Assembly: GCA_028714315.1 (NCBI GenBank)
Contig: JAQTMN010000005.1
Location: 1 to 64,000 of the forward strand
DNA length: 64,000 nucleotides
Direction: 5' to 3'
From: Sulfuricella sp.
GTDB lineage: Bacteria; Pseudomonadota; Gammaproteobacteria; Burkholderiales; Sulfuricellaceae
Position numbers and translations under genes: made by a program. Under the pieces are notes generated by a model, which ran no database searches, was not told the DNA's origin, and saw nothing but the letters and a program-made list of their open reading frames with translations. Below are positions 47,005-56,140 of this stretch, in pieces (the stretch's first letter is position 1; each line of letters opens with the position of its first letter).

Positions 47005-47700
47005 TTATTTACCGGTTTTCCTGAACACGATATCCCACACCCCGTGCCCGAGCCTGATCCCGCGCTGCTCGAACTTGGTGAGCGGGCGGTAGTCCGGGCG
47101 TGGCGCGTAATCGGCGGCGGTATTGGAAAGGCTGGGTTCGGCGGAGAGCACGGCGAGGATGTGCTCGGCGTATTCCTGCCAGTCGGTGGCGGCGTGGAGA
47201 TAGCCGCCGGGCTTGAGTCTACCGCACAACAGGGCGACCAGCGCGGGCTGGATCAGGCGGCGCTTGTTGTGCTTTTTCTTGTGCCAGGGGTCGGGGAAGA
47301 AAATATGCACGCCGTCGAGGCTGGCCGGGACGAGCATGTGCTTGAGCACTTCCACCGCGTCGTGCTGCATCACGCGCAGGTTGGTCAGGTGCGCGGCCTC
47401 GATCTGGTTGAGCAGGCTGCCGACGCCGGGGCCGTGGACTTCGATGCCGAGGTAGTCGTTTTCGGGGTGCTCGGCCGCGATCCTGGCGGTACTGTCGCCC
47501 ATGCCGAAGCCGATTTCGAGGATTTTCGGCGCGGCGCGGCCGAAGGTCTGGTCGAGATCGAGCGGCGCTTCCCGGTAGGGGATGCCCCAGCGCGGCAGCA
47601 GGGTTTCCAGCGCGCGGGTCTGGGCGACGGACATGCGGCCCTGGCGCAGGACGAAGCTGCGGATGGGGCGGCGCTTTTCTGGGTTGACGGTATCGTTCAT
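47005..47700 (-). CDS. trmB: tRNA (guanine(46)-N(7))-methyltransferase
   Basis: [46 protein letters not shown]. Confidence 0.96.
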   Translation of the reverse strand: MNDTVNPEKRRPIRSFVLRQGRMSVAQTRALETLLPRWGIPYREAPLDLDQTFGRAAPKILEIGFGMGDSTARIAAEHPENDYLGIEVHGPGVGSLLNQIEAAHLTNLRVMQHDAVEVLKHMLVPASLDGVHIFFPDPWHKKKHNKRRLIQPALVALLCGRLKPGGYLHAATDWQEYAEHILAVLSAEPSLSNTAADYAPRPDYRPLTKFEQRGIRLGHGVWDIVFRKTGK

Positions 47701-47739
47701 ACGAGGGTGTGGGTGTGCACGGCGCACCTTGCGAGAATC

Positions 47740-47790
47740 GTGCGAATGAATTCGCACCTACATTTGTAGGGCCGAATTCATTCGGCCTAC
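47740..47790. repeat. REP-like pair: GTGCGAATGAATTCGCACCTACA and TGTAGGGCCGAATTCATTCGGCCTAC
   Basis: First half identical to an arm at 6781-6838; second half a compensated variant. Confidence 0.85.
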
Positions 47791-48572
47791 GGCTTGCCGA
47801 TCAAACCCGTCGTCGGCGAGCTCGGGCTGGCGGAATAGAGCTTCTTCGGCATCCGTCCGGCCAAAAAGGCTTCGCGCCCGGCTTCCACCGCCTTCCTCAT
47901 GGCCGAGGCCATCAGCACCGGGTTCTGCGCGCCGGCGATGGCGGTATTCATCAGCACGCCGTCGCAACCGAGTTCCATGGCGATGGCGGCGTCGGACGCG
48001 GTGCCCACGCCGGCATCGACGATCACCGGCACCTTGGCGTTGTCGATGATGATTTGCAGGTTCCACGGGTTGAGGATGCCCATGCCGGAGCCGATCAGGC
48101 TGGCGAGCGGCATCACCGCGACGCAGCCGATTTCTTCCAGCTGCTTGGCGATGATCGGGTCGTCGGAAGTGTAGACCATCACCTTGAAGCCATCCTTGAC
48201 CAGCACGTCGGCGGCTTTCAGGGTTTCCACCATGTTCGGGTAGAGCGTCTTCGGGTCGCCCAGCACTTCCAGCTTGACCAGGTCGTGGCCATCCAGCAGC
48301 TCGCGCGCCAGGCGCAAAGTACGGATCGCATCGTCGGCGCTGTAGCAGCCGGCGGTGTTGGGCAGGTAGGTGTATTGCGACGGCGGCAGCGCGTCGAGCA
48401 GGCTGGGCTCGCCCGCGGTCTGGCCGATGTTGGTGCGGCGGATCGCCACGGTCACGATCTGCGCGCCGCTGGCTTCCACCGCGCGGCGGGTCTCGTCGAA
48501 ATCCTTGTACTTGCCGGTGCCGACCAGCAGGCGCGAGGAATAGGGCTTGCCCGCGATGATGAGATTGTCCAT
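47787..48572 (-). CDS. thiG: Thiazole synthase
   Basis: [32 protein letters not shown]. Confidence 0.97.
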   Translation of the reverse strand: MDNLIIAGKPYSSRLLVGTGKYKDFDETRRAVEASGAQIVTVAIRRTNIGQTAGEPSLLDALPPSQYTYLPNTAGCYSADDAIRTLRLARELLDGHDLVKLEVLGDPKTLYPNMVETLKAADVLVKDGFKVMVYTSDDPIIAKQLEEIGCVAVMPLASLIGSGMGILNPWNLQIIIDNAKVPVIVDAGVGTASDAAIAMELGCDGVLMNTAIAGAQNPVLMASAMRKAVEAGREAFLAGRMPKKLYSASPSSPTTGLIGKP

Positions 48573-48585
48573 TTTTTTCCAGTAA

Positions 48586-48640
48586 GGAGTGAAGAGTCAG
48601 GGGTGAGGAGCAAGTGCGGGGTGGGCGTCACTCCTCACGG
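48586..48640. repeat. Heptamer array between thiG and thiS with short complementary arm
   Basis: GGAGTGA AGAGTCA GGGGTGA GGAGCAA ... TCACTCCTCACGG. Confidence 0.75.
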
Positions 48641-48649
48641 CTTCGAGAA

Positions 48650-48850
48650 TCAGCCGCCGCCGACGGCGACCACAATTTCCAGCTTGTCGCCATCGGCCAG
48701 CTGCGTTTCGCCGAACTGGCTGCGCGGCACGATCTCGCCGTTTCTCTCCACCGCCACGCGTTTTCCGGTCAGGCTCAGGGTTTCCAGGAGTTGCGCGAGG
48801 CTGGGAGAATGCTCGAAGCTGTGGGAGGTGCCGTTGACGGTGAGCTGCAT
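48650..48850 (-). CDS. thiS: Sulfur carrier protein ThiS
   Basis: MQLTVNGTSHSF...VVAVGGG C-terminal GG. Confidence 0.93.
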   Translation of the reverse strand: MQLTVNGTSHSFEHSPSLAQLLETLSLTGKRVAVERNGEIVPRSQFGETQLADGDKLEIVVAVGGG

Positions 48851-48929
48851 TGCCTTCAATAAAACCGCAAAATAAAGTATCATCGCATTTTACCATGTGG
48901 CTGTTGCCCAATGGTAGGATCAAGTCAAA

Positions 48930-49003
48930 GCGGGCGTCGTATAATGGTAATACCCTAGCTTCCCAAGCTAGAGCCGTGGGTTCGATTCCCATCGCCCGCT
49001 CCA
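48930..49003 (+). tRNA. tRNA-Gly (anticodon CCC)
   Basis: Acceptor GCGGGCG/CGCCCGC, anticodon stem CTAGC-TTCCCAA-GCTAG, T-arm GTGGG-TTCGATT-CCCAT, encoded CCA. Confidence 0.97.
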
Positions 49004-49427
49004 CTTCGACTTTCCAAGGACTTCCACCGAAATCCAAAGAGTGTTGTAAGTCGCTGATACAGTTATTGTTTTTATCATTTTCTCGATCCAGCGAAATCCA
49101 CTGACAGCCGGTCTCGACCGGTACATTTAGTGCCAATGCGTCGGCGGGTTTGTTCCATCGCCACTCCCCCGTGTAGTGAATGACGTTGATGCTGCGGCGC
49201 ACCCACTCAGGCGCAGCAGAGAAAGAAAACTCCCGTACGACCGGATTGATGGCGCAACGCCGTCCCAGTCATTGAGCCCGAAGCCGCCTTAGGATTCTCA
49301 ACAGACCCCAATTTTTAGTTAAACGCCCCACTGGGAACATTTATTGCCCCCCCCGTGGCGCCGACTGATATAATCGTCCCAACAGAACTCCGTATCCGAC
49401 ATTAAGAATCCCTTGGGAGCGATTAGC

Positions 49428-49754
49428 ATGGAATCCCCGATCCCCCTGCCTGTCGAGCGCGCCATCCACAAGCTCGGCAGCGACATTTCGCTGGCGCGCC
49501 GCCGCCGCCATATCTCGCAGGCTTCGCTGGCCGAGCGCATGGGCGCATCCCTTTCCACCGTGCGCCGCATGGAGAAAGGTGACGTGCGCGTGCCCATCCA
49601 CTTCTTCGCCCGTGCACTGCACGTCTTCGGCGAAATCCAGGCGCTGGAGCATCTGTTGGACACTTCTCGTGACGAGATCGGCCTGACGCTGATGGACGAG
49701 CGTTTGCCCAAGCGCGTGCGCAGCAAGCCAGGCGGCACCTCGGGAGCGCTCTGA
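49428..49754 (+). CDS. hipB: HipB-like XRE antitoxin
   Basis: LGSDISLARRRRHISQASLAERMGASLSTVRRMEKGD. Confidence 0.88.
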   Translation: MESPIPLPVERAIHKLGSDISLARRRRHISQASLAERMGASLSTVRRMEKGDVRVPIHFFARALHVFGEIQALEHLLDTSRDEIGLTLMDERLPKRVRSKPGGTSGAL

Positions 49755-51058
49755 TGGCCGCCGTCGCCCAGATCCGCCGGCAGGTCCAGTTGTGCATCGG
49801 CAAGGCTGGCCTGCCGGTCGGCTCGCTCATCTATGTCCGCCAGGGCCAGCGCGAGAACTGCGCCTTCGCCTATGACGCGGCCTGGCTGGCCAATCCGGCG
49901 TGCTTCAACGTGTCGGCCGACCTGCAGTTGATGTCGGGCCACCAGCCGCACAAGGCTGCATCGCCCCATGATTCCGTGTTCCATGGTGCGATCGCGGATA
50001 CCGCGCCGGATGCCTGGGGCCGACGCATCATCGCCCGCGACCATGCCAAGCGCCGTAGGGCCGATCCGGAACGGCCGGCCCTTACCGAGCTGGACTACCT
50101 GCTGGCGGTCGACGACTTTAGCCGCGTCGGTGCACTGCGCCTGCGCGATGCAGATGGGACTTGGCACAGGACGGTCGCGAAAGGCCGGCGTAACACGCCG
50201 CCGTTGATCGAGCTGGAGCACATCTACCAGGCTAGCCGTGCCGTCGAACGCGGGCAGGAATCGGCTGAGGATTTGCGCTACCTGCAAGGCAAGGGCACGT
50301 CGCTCGGCGGGCTGCGACCCAAGTGCACGATGGTGGACGAGGACGGATGGCTGGCCATCGGCAAGTTTCCGAGCGTGGGCGACACCCGCAGCGTCACGCG
50401 CGGCGAGATACTGGCCCTGAAGCTGGCGGCGCAGGCGGGCATCGATGCCGCGCCCGCGCGCATCGTCTTGCTGGGTGACAGGGGAAACGAGGCGCCGGTA
50501 GCGGTCATCCGCCGGTTCGACCGCGATAGCGAAGACGGCCGCATTCCCTACCAGTCGGCTGCATCGCTGCTGCAGGCCTCGCGCGAGGAGGATCGCAGCT
50601 ACACAGAGATCGCAGACGCCATCCGCTCCCACAGCCACGCGCCTACCGAGGATGTACGCCAGCTTTGGCGCCGCCTGGTGCTCAACCTGCTGATCACCAA
50701 CGTGGACGATCACCTGCAGAACCACGGATTCCTGCACGTGGAGCACGGGCTCTGGCGCCTTGCGCCTGCCTTCGACATCAATCCTTTCCCGGACAAGGAC
50801 AGGGAGTCCAAGACCTGGCTGAGCGAGCAAGATGGGCCGATCACTGACGTGCAGATGCTGCTGGCCCGCGCATCGTATTTCGCGCTGGACGAGGCACAAG
50901 CCATGGCCGTGCTGGGTGAAGTGCATGCCGCGGTATCGAGCTGGCGCCAAGTCGCGCTCAGCCCGGAGGTCGGATTGCGCGCGGTCGAGCTGGATGACTT
51001 CGCGCCCGCCTTCGAGCATGAGCAGATGGATGCCGCCGCCGCGCTTCTCGGGCGGTGA
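49754..51058 (+). CDS. hipA: HipA-like Ser/Thr kinase toxin
   Basis: SLGGLRPKCTMVDEDGWLAIGKFPS; LLITNVDDHLQNHGFL; PAFDINPFPD. Confidence 0.92.
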   Translation: MAAVAQIRRQVQLCIGKAGLPVGSLIYVRQGQRENCAFAYDAAWLANPACFNVSADLQLMSGHQPHKAASPHDSVFHGAIADTAPDAWGRRIIARDHAKRRRADPERPALTELDYLLAVDDFSRVGALRLRDADGTWHRTVAKGRRNTPPLIELEHIYQASRAVERGQESAEDLRYLQGKGTSLGGLRPKCTMVDEDGWLAIGKFPSVGDTRSVTRGEILALKLAAQAGIDAAPARIVLLGDRGNEAPVAVIRRFDRDSEDGRIPYQSAASLLQASREEDRSYTEIADAIRSHSHAPTEDVRQLWRRLVLNLLITNVDDHLQNHGFLHVEHGLWRLAPAFDINPFPDKDRESKTWLSEQDGPITDVQMLLARASYFALDEAQAMAVLGEVHAAVSSWRQVALSPEVGLRAVELDDFAPAFEHEQMDAAAALLGR

Positions 51059-51067
51059 CGCAAGCGA

Positions 51068-51464
51068 GTGACGGACATGGATTGCTTTCACATCGACGAG
51101 AGTGGCTATACGGGGTTCGACCTGCTCAACGCGGAGCAGCGCTTTCAAGGCGCCACGGCGGTGGCCATCAGCGATGAAGAAGTTGCACGGCTGATCCAAG
51201 CGTACTTCCCTAACCCGCAGGCGCCCGAACTCAAGTACCACGCCCTCGCGCGCAGGCCGGGTTACCGGCAGCCACTATTGGACTTGCAGCGCGCCGTGCT
51301 GTCCCAGCGCAGGTGCGTTACCTACGTCTGCGACAAGCGCTTTTTTGCTGATCCTCATGTTCCTGGACTACGCCGTCGAACCGTTCTACTACGAGCGCGG
51401 CACTTCGCCGAAAACCCGGTCTTGCATTGTAGCCAACCGGCGGACACCGTTTGACTATGCTTAA
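51068..51464 (+). pseudogene. DUF3800-like protein remnant: frameshift at T6 tract and 3' truncation
   Basis: FHIDESGYTGFDLLN...ALSQRRCVTYVCDKRF; +1 frame continues LLILMFLDYAVEPFYYERG before stop. Confidence 0.72.
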
Positions 51465-51613
51465 CGTAACAATCGCAAACGCCGCGCGGGGCGAGTTGCC
51501 GTTCCATGGCCCCGGCGTCAGGTTTGGTCAGGATTTTGTCGTTCCCGCGCAGGCGGGAATCCAGTATCTTTAGTAACTTAATGGATTCCCGCCTTTGACC
51601 TTGGAGCCGCCCC

Positions 51614-53632
51614 ATGAACAAATACGTCAAATATGGCCTGATCTCCCTGGGAGCACTGCTGGCCGTGCTGGCGGCGCTGGCCGCCTACATCGCCGCGACC
51701 TTCGACCCCAACGCCTACAAGCCGCTGATCGTCAAGCTGGTGCAGGAGAAAAAACAGCGCACGCTGAAGATCGACGGCGACATCAAGCTCACCTTCTACC
51801 CCAAGCTGGGCGCCGACCTCGGCAAGATATCCCTGAGCGGACACGATAGCCCGGAGGAGTTTGCCGCGGTGGACAGCGCGCGGGTTTCGCTGGCCTTGCT
51901 GCCGCTTTTGCACCATGACCTGGTGGTGGACCAGGTGCACGTCCAGGGCCTGCACGCCAAGCTGGTGCGCTACAAGGACGGCACCACCAGCATCGACGAC
52001 CTGCTGTCCAAGGACGAAAAAGAGCAGAAGCAATTCAAGTTCGACATCGAGAGCATCGACGTCTCCGACACCGTGCTGACGGTGGACGACCAGAAGGCGG
52101 GGCGGACCATCGCGGTCAGCGGCCTCGCCCTGAAAACCGGCCGGCTCGCCGACGGCAAACCCAGCGACATCGACCTCAAGCTCAAGCTGCAAGCCGACAA
52201 ACCCAAGGTGAATGCCGACGTGAAGCTGTCGGCCAGCCTGCTGTTCGAGATGGAAGCGAAGCACTTTCGGCTGGACAAGCTGGACGCCGAGGTCAAGGGC
52301 GAAGTGGACGGCATCTCCAACCTGGCGGCCGGACTCAAGGGCAACGTCGATTACAACGGCACGGCCCAATCCCTCAGCGCGGACAAGCTGGCGCTGGAAG
52401 CCAGCGGCAAACAGGGCGAGACCGAATTCAAGGCCGAGCTGAACGCCACGCTTGCCGGCAGCCCCGACGTGATGGACCTGCGCGGGATAAAAGCCAGCCT
52501 GGCGGCGACGAGCCCCGCCACGGCAGGAAAGAAACTGAGTGCGGACCTGACCGGCACGGCGCACATCGACCTCAAGGCGCAAAACGTCGCGGCGAACATC
52601 GCCACCAAGCTCGACCAGAGCGACATCAAGGCCCGCCTCGGCATGAGCCGCTTCGATCAGCCGCATTACACCTTCGACATCGCCATCGACCGACTCGACG
52701 CCGACCGCTACATGAGCCATGGCGGCGGCGCAAAAACCGGCAAGGCCGCCGCGCCGGAAAAACCGCTGGACCTCTCCGCGCTGAAAAAGCTCGACGCCGA
52801 CGGCAGCCTGCGCATCGGGGCGTTCACGGTGGCCAACATCAAAACCAGCGACGTGCGCATGGACATCAAAGCCGGCGCCGGCAAACTGGACATCAGCCCA
52901 TTCGCGGCGAACCTCTACCAGGGCAATGCCCGCGGCTCGGCCCATGTGGACGCCAGCGGCGCCGCTCCCCAGTTCGGGCTGAAGCAAACGCTGTCCGGCA
53001 TCAGCATCGGCCCGCTGCTGAAGGACGCGCTCGACAAGAACATCCTCGACGGCAAGGGCAACGTGTCGCTCGACGTCAACACGCGCGGCGCGACCACCGC
53101 CGCCCTGAAGAAGGCCCTGCAGGGGCAGGCCCGGCTGGAACTGCGCGACGGCGCGATCAAGGGCATCGACATCGCCGCCACCCTGCGCAACGCCAAAGCC
53201 AAGCTGGGCGCGCTCAGGGGCGAACAGACACAGGCCGCGAACACCGCCGAAAAAACCGACTTCTCCGAGCTCAAGGCGAGCTTCAACATCCACAACGGCA
53301 TCGCTCACAACGACGATCTCGAGGCGAAATCGCCGCTCCTGCGCTTGGCGGGGAACGGCGACATCGACCTGGGCGAAAGCCGCATGAACTACCTCGCCAA
53401 GGCCACCGTGGCCGCCACCCTGGAAGGCCAGGGCGGCAAGGAACTGGCGGCGCTGAAAGGCGTCACCGTGCCGGTGCGCATTACCGGGCCGTTCGCCCAT
53501 CTCGGCTATTCCCTGGACTTCAACGCGCTGGCGGGCGGCGCGGTCAAGCAGAAGCTGGAAGAGAAAAAAGAAGAAGCCAAGGGCCGGGTGGAAGAGAAAT
53601 TGAAAGAAGGATTGAAGGGGCTGTTCAAGTAA
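51614..53632 (+). CDS. AsmA family protein
   Basis: N-terminal TM then DPNAYKPLIVKLVQEKKQRTLKIDGDIKLTFYPKLG. Confidence 0.92.
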   Translation: MNKYVKYGLISLGALLAVLAALAAYIAATFDPNAYKPLIVKLVQEKKQRTLKIDGDIKLTFYPKLGADLGKISLSGHDSPEEFAAVDSARVSLALLPLLHHDLVVDQVHVQGLHAKLVRYKDGTTSIDDLLSKDEKEQKQFKFDIESIDVSDTVLTVDDQKAGRTIAVSGLALKTGRLADGKPSDIDLKLKLQADKPKVNADVKLSASLLFEMEAKHFRLDKLDAEVKGEVDGISNLAAGLKGNVDYNGTAQSLSADKLALEASGKQGETEFKAELNATLAGSPDVMDLRGIKASLAATSPATAGKKLSADLTGTAHIDLKAQNVAANIATKLDQSDIKARLGMSRFDQPHYTFDIAIDRLDADRYMSHGGGAKTGKAAAPEKPLDLSALKKLDADGSLRIGAFTVANIKTSDVRMDIKAGAGKLDISPFAANLYQGNARGSAHVDASGAAPQFGLKQTLSGISIGPLLKDALDKNILDGKGNVSLDVNTRGATTAALKKALQGQARLELRDGAIKGIDIAATLRNAKAKLGALRGEQTQAANTAEKTDFSELKASFNIHNGIAHNDDLEAKSPLLRLAGNGDIDLGESRMNYLAKATVAATLEGQGGKELAALKGVTVPVRITGPFAHLGYSLDFNALAGGAVKQKLEEKKEEAKGRVEEKLKEGLKGLFK

Positions 53633-53686
53633 CGGGGCGGCAGGATTTCCGCAAACCGAAATAGGGTAAAATGGCCTCTATTCTAT

Positions 53687-54919
53687 TTGCGAAAAGACGC
53701 TCCCTTGACCGATTTTGAAGTTCCCCGCGCGCCGGAATACCTCGGCCTCGCCGCACTGCTACGCCTCAGCCTGGCGGGGGAAAACCTGACGCCGCTGTGC
53801 CAATCCCTGCTCGACAACGCCGGTCGAAACCCCAACGACGCCTGCTCCCTGATGGACGCCGCGGTGATTTTCCAGTTTCACGGCAACCCGGAAATCGCTT
53901 TGCAGCTGCAGCAGGAAGCACTCCGGCTGCAGCGCCTTTATCGCATTCCCGCCAGATTGCCGGCCAGGCTGCGCCTGCTGGCGCTGATGGCGCCCGGCGA
54001 GATCATGGCGAACGTTCCCGTCGAATGCCTGCTGGAAAACTCCGACACCGAACTCGATATTTTTTACGCAACGGGTGTCGATGACGATCTGTCGAAAATC
54101 CCGGATCACGATGTGCTTTTCGTCGCGATCGGCGAATCGGAAGCCAATCGCCCGATCCTGGAATCGTGGCTGCCGGTACTGGCCGAATGGCCGAGGCCGG
54201 TAATCAACAATCCGTTCCACATGGAGCGGGTGGCGCGCGACAGCGCCTCGCGGTTGCTCCAGTCCCTGCCCGGCATTGCGATGCCGCCCACGCTGCGCAG
54301 TGGCCGCGAGGAACTCCAGCGGGCCGCGGCGGGAAGCGGCTTTCCGGACGGCATCGGCTTTCCCGTCATCGTGCGCCCCCTCGATTCGCATGCGGGCCAT
54401 GATCTCTACAAGATCGACACGCCCGCCGAACTGTCGGACAAGCTCGCCGTGATGCCCGGCGATGAATTCTTCGTTTCCCCGTTCATCGACTATCGCAGCG
54501 GCGACGGCCTGTTCCGCAAATACCGCGTGATCCTGATCGACGGCCGGCCGTTCGCCTGCCACATGGCGATTTCCAGCCACTGGATGATCCACTATCTCAA
54601 TGCGGGCATGGCGGAAAGCGCCGACAAACGGGCCGAGGAAGCACGCTTCATGGCCGATTTCGACCAGGATTTCGCCGTCAGGCAGGGAGCGGCGCTGTCG
54701 GAAATCCATCGCCGCATCGGGCTGGACTATCTGGGCATCGACTGCGCCGAAACGGCGGATGGCCGCCTGCTGATCTTCGAAGTCGATCCCGCCATGGTCG
54801 TCCACGCGATGGACCCGGCCGATGTCTACCCCTACAAACAGGCCGCCATGCAAAAGCTTTTCGCCGCGTTCCGGGCCATGTTGGCAAAAGCGGCCGAGAG
54901 ACAGCCGGCTTCCCGGTAG
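53687..54919 (+). CDS. ATP-grasp family enzyme (start codon uncertain, TTG 53687 or 53705)
   Basis: FPVIVRPLDSHAGHDLYKID; IGLDYLGIDCAETADGRLLIFEVDPAMVVH. Confidence 0.75.
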   Translation: MRKDAPLTDFEVPRAPEYLGLAALLRLSLAGENLTPLCQSLLDNAGRNPNDACSLMDAAVIFQFHGNPEIALQLQQEALRLQRLYRIPARLPARLRLLALMAPGEIMANVPVECLLENSDTELDIFYATGVDDDLSKIPDHDVLFVAIGESEANRPILESWLPVLAEWPRPVINNPFHMERVARDSASRLLQSLPGIAMPPTLRSGREELQRAAAGSGFPDGIGFPVIVRPLDSHAGHDLYKIDTPAELSDKLAVMPGDEFFVSPFIDYRSGDGLFRKYRVILIDGRPFACHMAISSHWMIHYLNAGMAESADKRAEEARFMADFDQDFAVRQGAALSEIHRRIGLDYLGIDCAETADGRLLIFEVDPAMVVHAMDPADVYPYKQAAMQKLFAAFRAMLAKAAERQPASR

Positions 54920-54926
54920 GCGATCG

Positions 54927-56030
54927 ATGAACGGCCTCAACTTCTCCGGCGGACCAGGCATTTTGCCTGAAGCCGTTCTCGCCGAAACCCAGCAGGCGAT
55001 TTCCATGGTGCCGGAGGCCGGCCTTTCGATCCTGGGCATCAGCCACCGGTCGGACTGGTTCGCCGCCGCCGTGGCCGAAGCCGAACAGAACATCCGCGCA
55101 TTGCTCAAGCTTCCGGAGAGCCACGCCGTCCTGTTTTTGCAGGGCGGCGCGTCCCTCCAGTTCTCCATGATTCCGATGCTGCTCCTGCGCGGCAGCGGCA
55201 AAACCGCGGAATACCTGCGCACCGGGTACTGGAGCGCCAAGGCAATCCCGGAAGCGGCCCTCGAGGGCAAGGTGCGCGTCATCTGGGACGGCGAGGCGGA
55301 GGGGTTCCGGCGCCTGCCCGAGCCGGACGAATTATCCTGCTCCGCGGACGCGGCCTACCTTCACTACGTTTCCAACGAAACCGTCGAAGGCACGCAATTT
55401 CACGCCATTCCAGGCATCGACGGCGTACCCCGTGTGTGCGACATGTCGTCGGACTTTCTCTCGCGCCCGTTCGACCCCGAACGCTTCGACCTGATCTATG
55501 CCCACGCCCAGAAAAACCTCGGACCGGCGGGCGTCACCGTCGTCGTCATCCGGCGCGACCTGCTGGACCGGGCGCCGGCGGAGCTCCCCGCGCTGCTCGA
55601 TTACCGCAGCCATCTGGAAGCCCACTCCGTCTACAACACGCCCCCCGTATTCGCCATCTACGTCACGATGCTGGTCACGCGCTGGCTGTTGAACGAAATC
55701 GGCGGACTGGAAAACATGGCTTCGATCAACCGGCAGAAAGCCGGGAATCTGTACCAGGCGATCGACGCCAGCGACGGTTTTTACCGGGGTTGGGCGGCGC
55801 ACGGCAACCGCTCGCTGATGAACGTGGTTTTCAAGCTGAAATCGGCCGGGATGGAAGCCGATTTTCTGCAGCGCGCTGCGGCCGAAGGTTTCAGCGGGCT
55901 GGCCGGGCATCGTTCGCAGGGCGGCATCAGGGCCTCGATCTACAATGCCATGCCCCCCCAAGCCGTCAGGCTGCTCTGTGCGTTCATGGAAGATTTCGCG
56001 CGCAGCTACGGCAGTAGCCAGTCATCTTGA
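54927..56030 (+). CDS. SerC-like class V aminotransferase
   Basis: LNFSGGPGILPEAVLAETQQ; LFLQGGASLQFSMIPMLLL; YAHAQKNLGPAGVTVVVIRRDLL. Confidence 0.88.
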   Translation: MNGLNFSGGPGILPEAVLAETQQAISMVPEAGLSILGISHRSDWFAAAVAEAEQNIRALLKLPESHAVLFLQGGASLQFSMIPMLLLRGSGKTAEYLRTGYWSAKAIPEAALEGKVRVIWDGEAEGFRRLPEPDELSCSADAAYLHYVSNETVEGTQFHAIPGIDGVPRVCDMSSDFLSRPFDPERFDLIYAHAQKNLGPAGVTVVVIRRDLLDRAPAELPALLDYRSHLEAHSVYNTPPVFAIYVTMLVTRWLLNEIGGLENMASINRQKAGNLYQAIDASDGFYRGWAAHGNRSLMNVVFKLKSAGMEADFLQRAAAEGFSGLAGHRSQGGIRASIYNAMPPQAVRLLCAFMEDFARSYGSSQSS

Positions 56031-56043
56031 TTCGCAGCGATCT

Positions 56044-56089
56044 GTCGGTCAGGCTTTAGCCTGACATGTACGGCTAAAGCCGTACCCAC
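56044..56089. repeat. Compound REP-like element, second full copy of 2771-2816
   Basis: GTCGGTCAGGCTTTAGCCTGACATGTACGGCTAAAGCCGTACCCAC. Confidence 0.85.
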
Positions 56090-56140
56090 CACAGCTCACG
56101 CACCCGTCATTTTGCCTTGACTGGCTGCCAAAGCCTGTCG

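Noticed and set aside
48597-49202. 201-aa minus-strand ORF spanning the tRNA
   Set aside because: Segment AMGIEPTALAWEARVLPLYDAR is a translation of the tRNA-Gly antisense strand; only the 49020-49250 part may be a genuine coding remnant.
49319-51241. 640-aa minus-strand ORF over hipBA
   Set aside because: Antisense to hipB/hipA, which have clear family motifs; composition typical of GC-rich shadow ORFs.
51578-53500. 640-aa minus-strand ORF
   Set aside because: Antisense to the AsmA-family CDS; no motifs.
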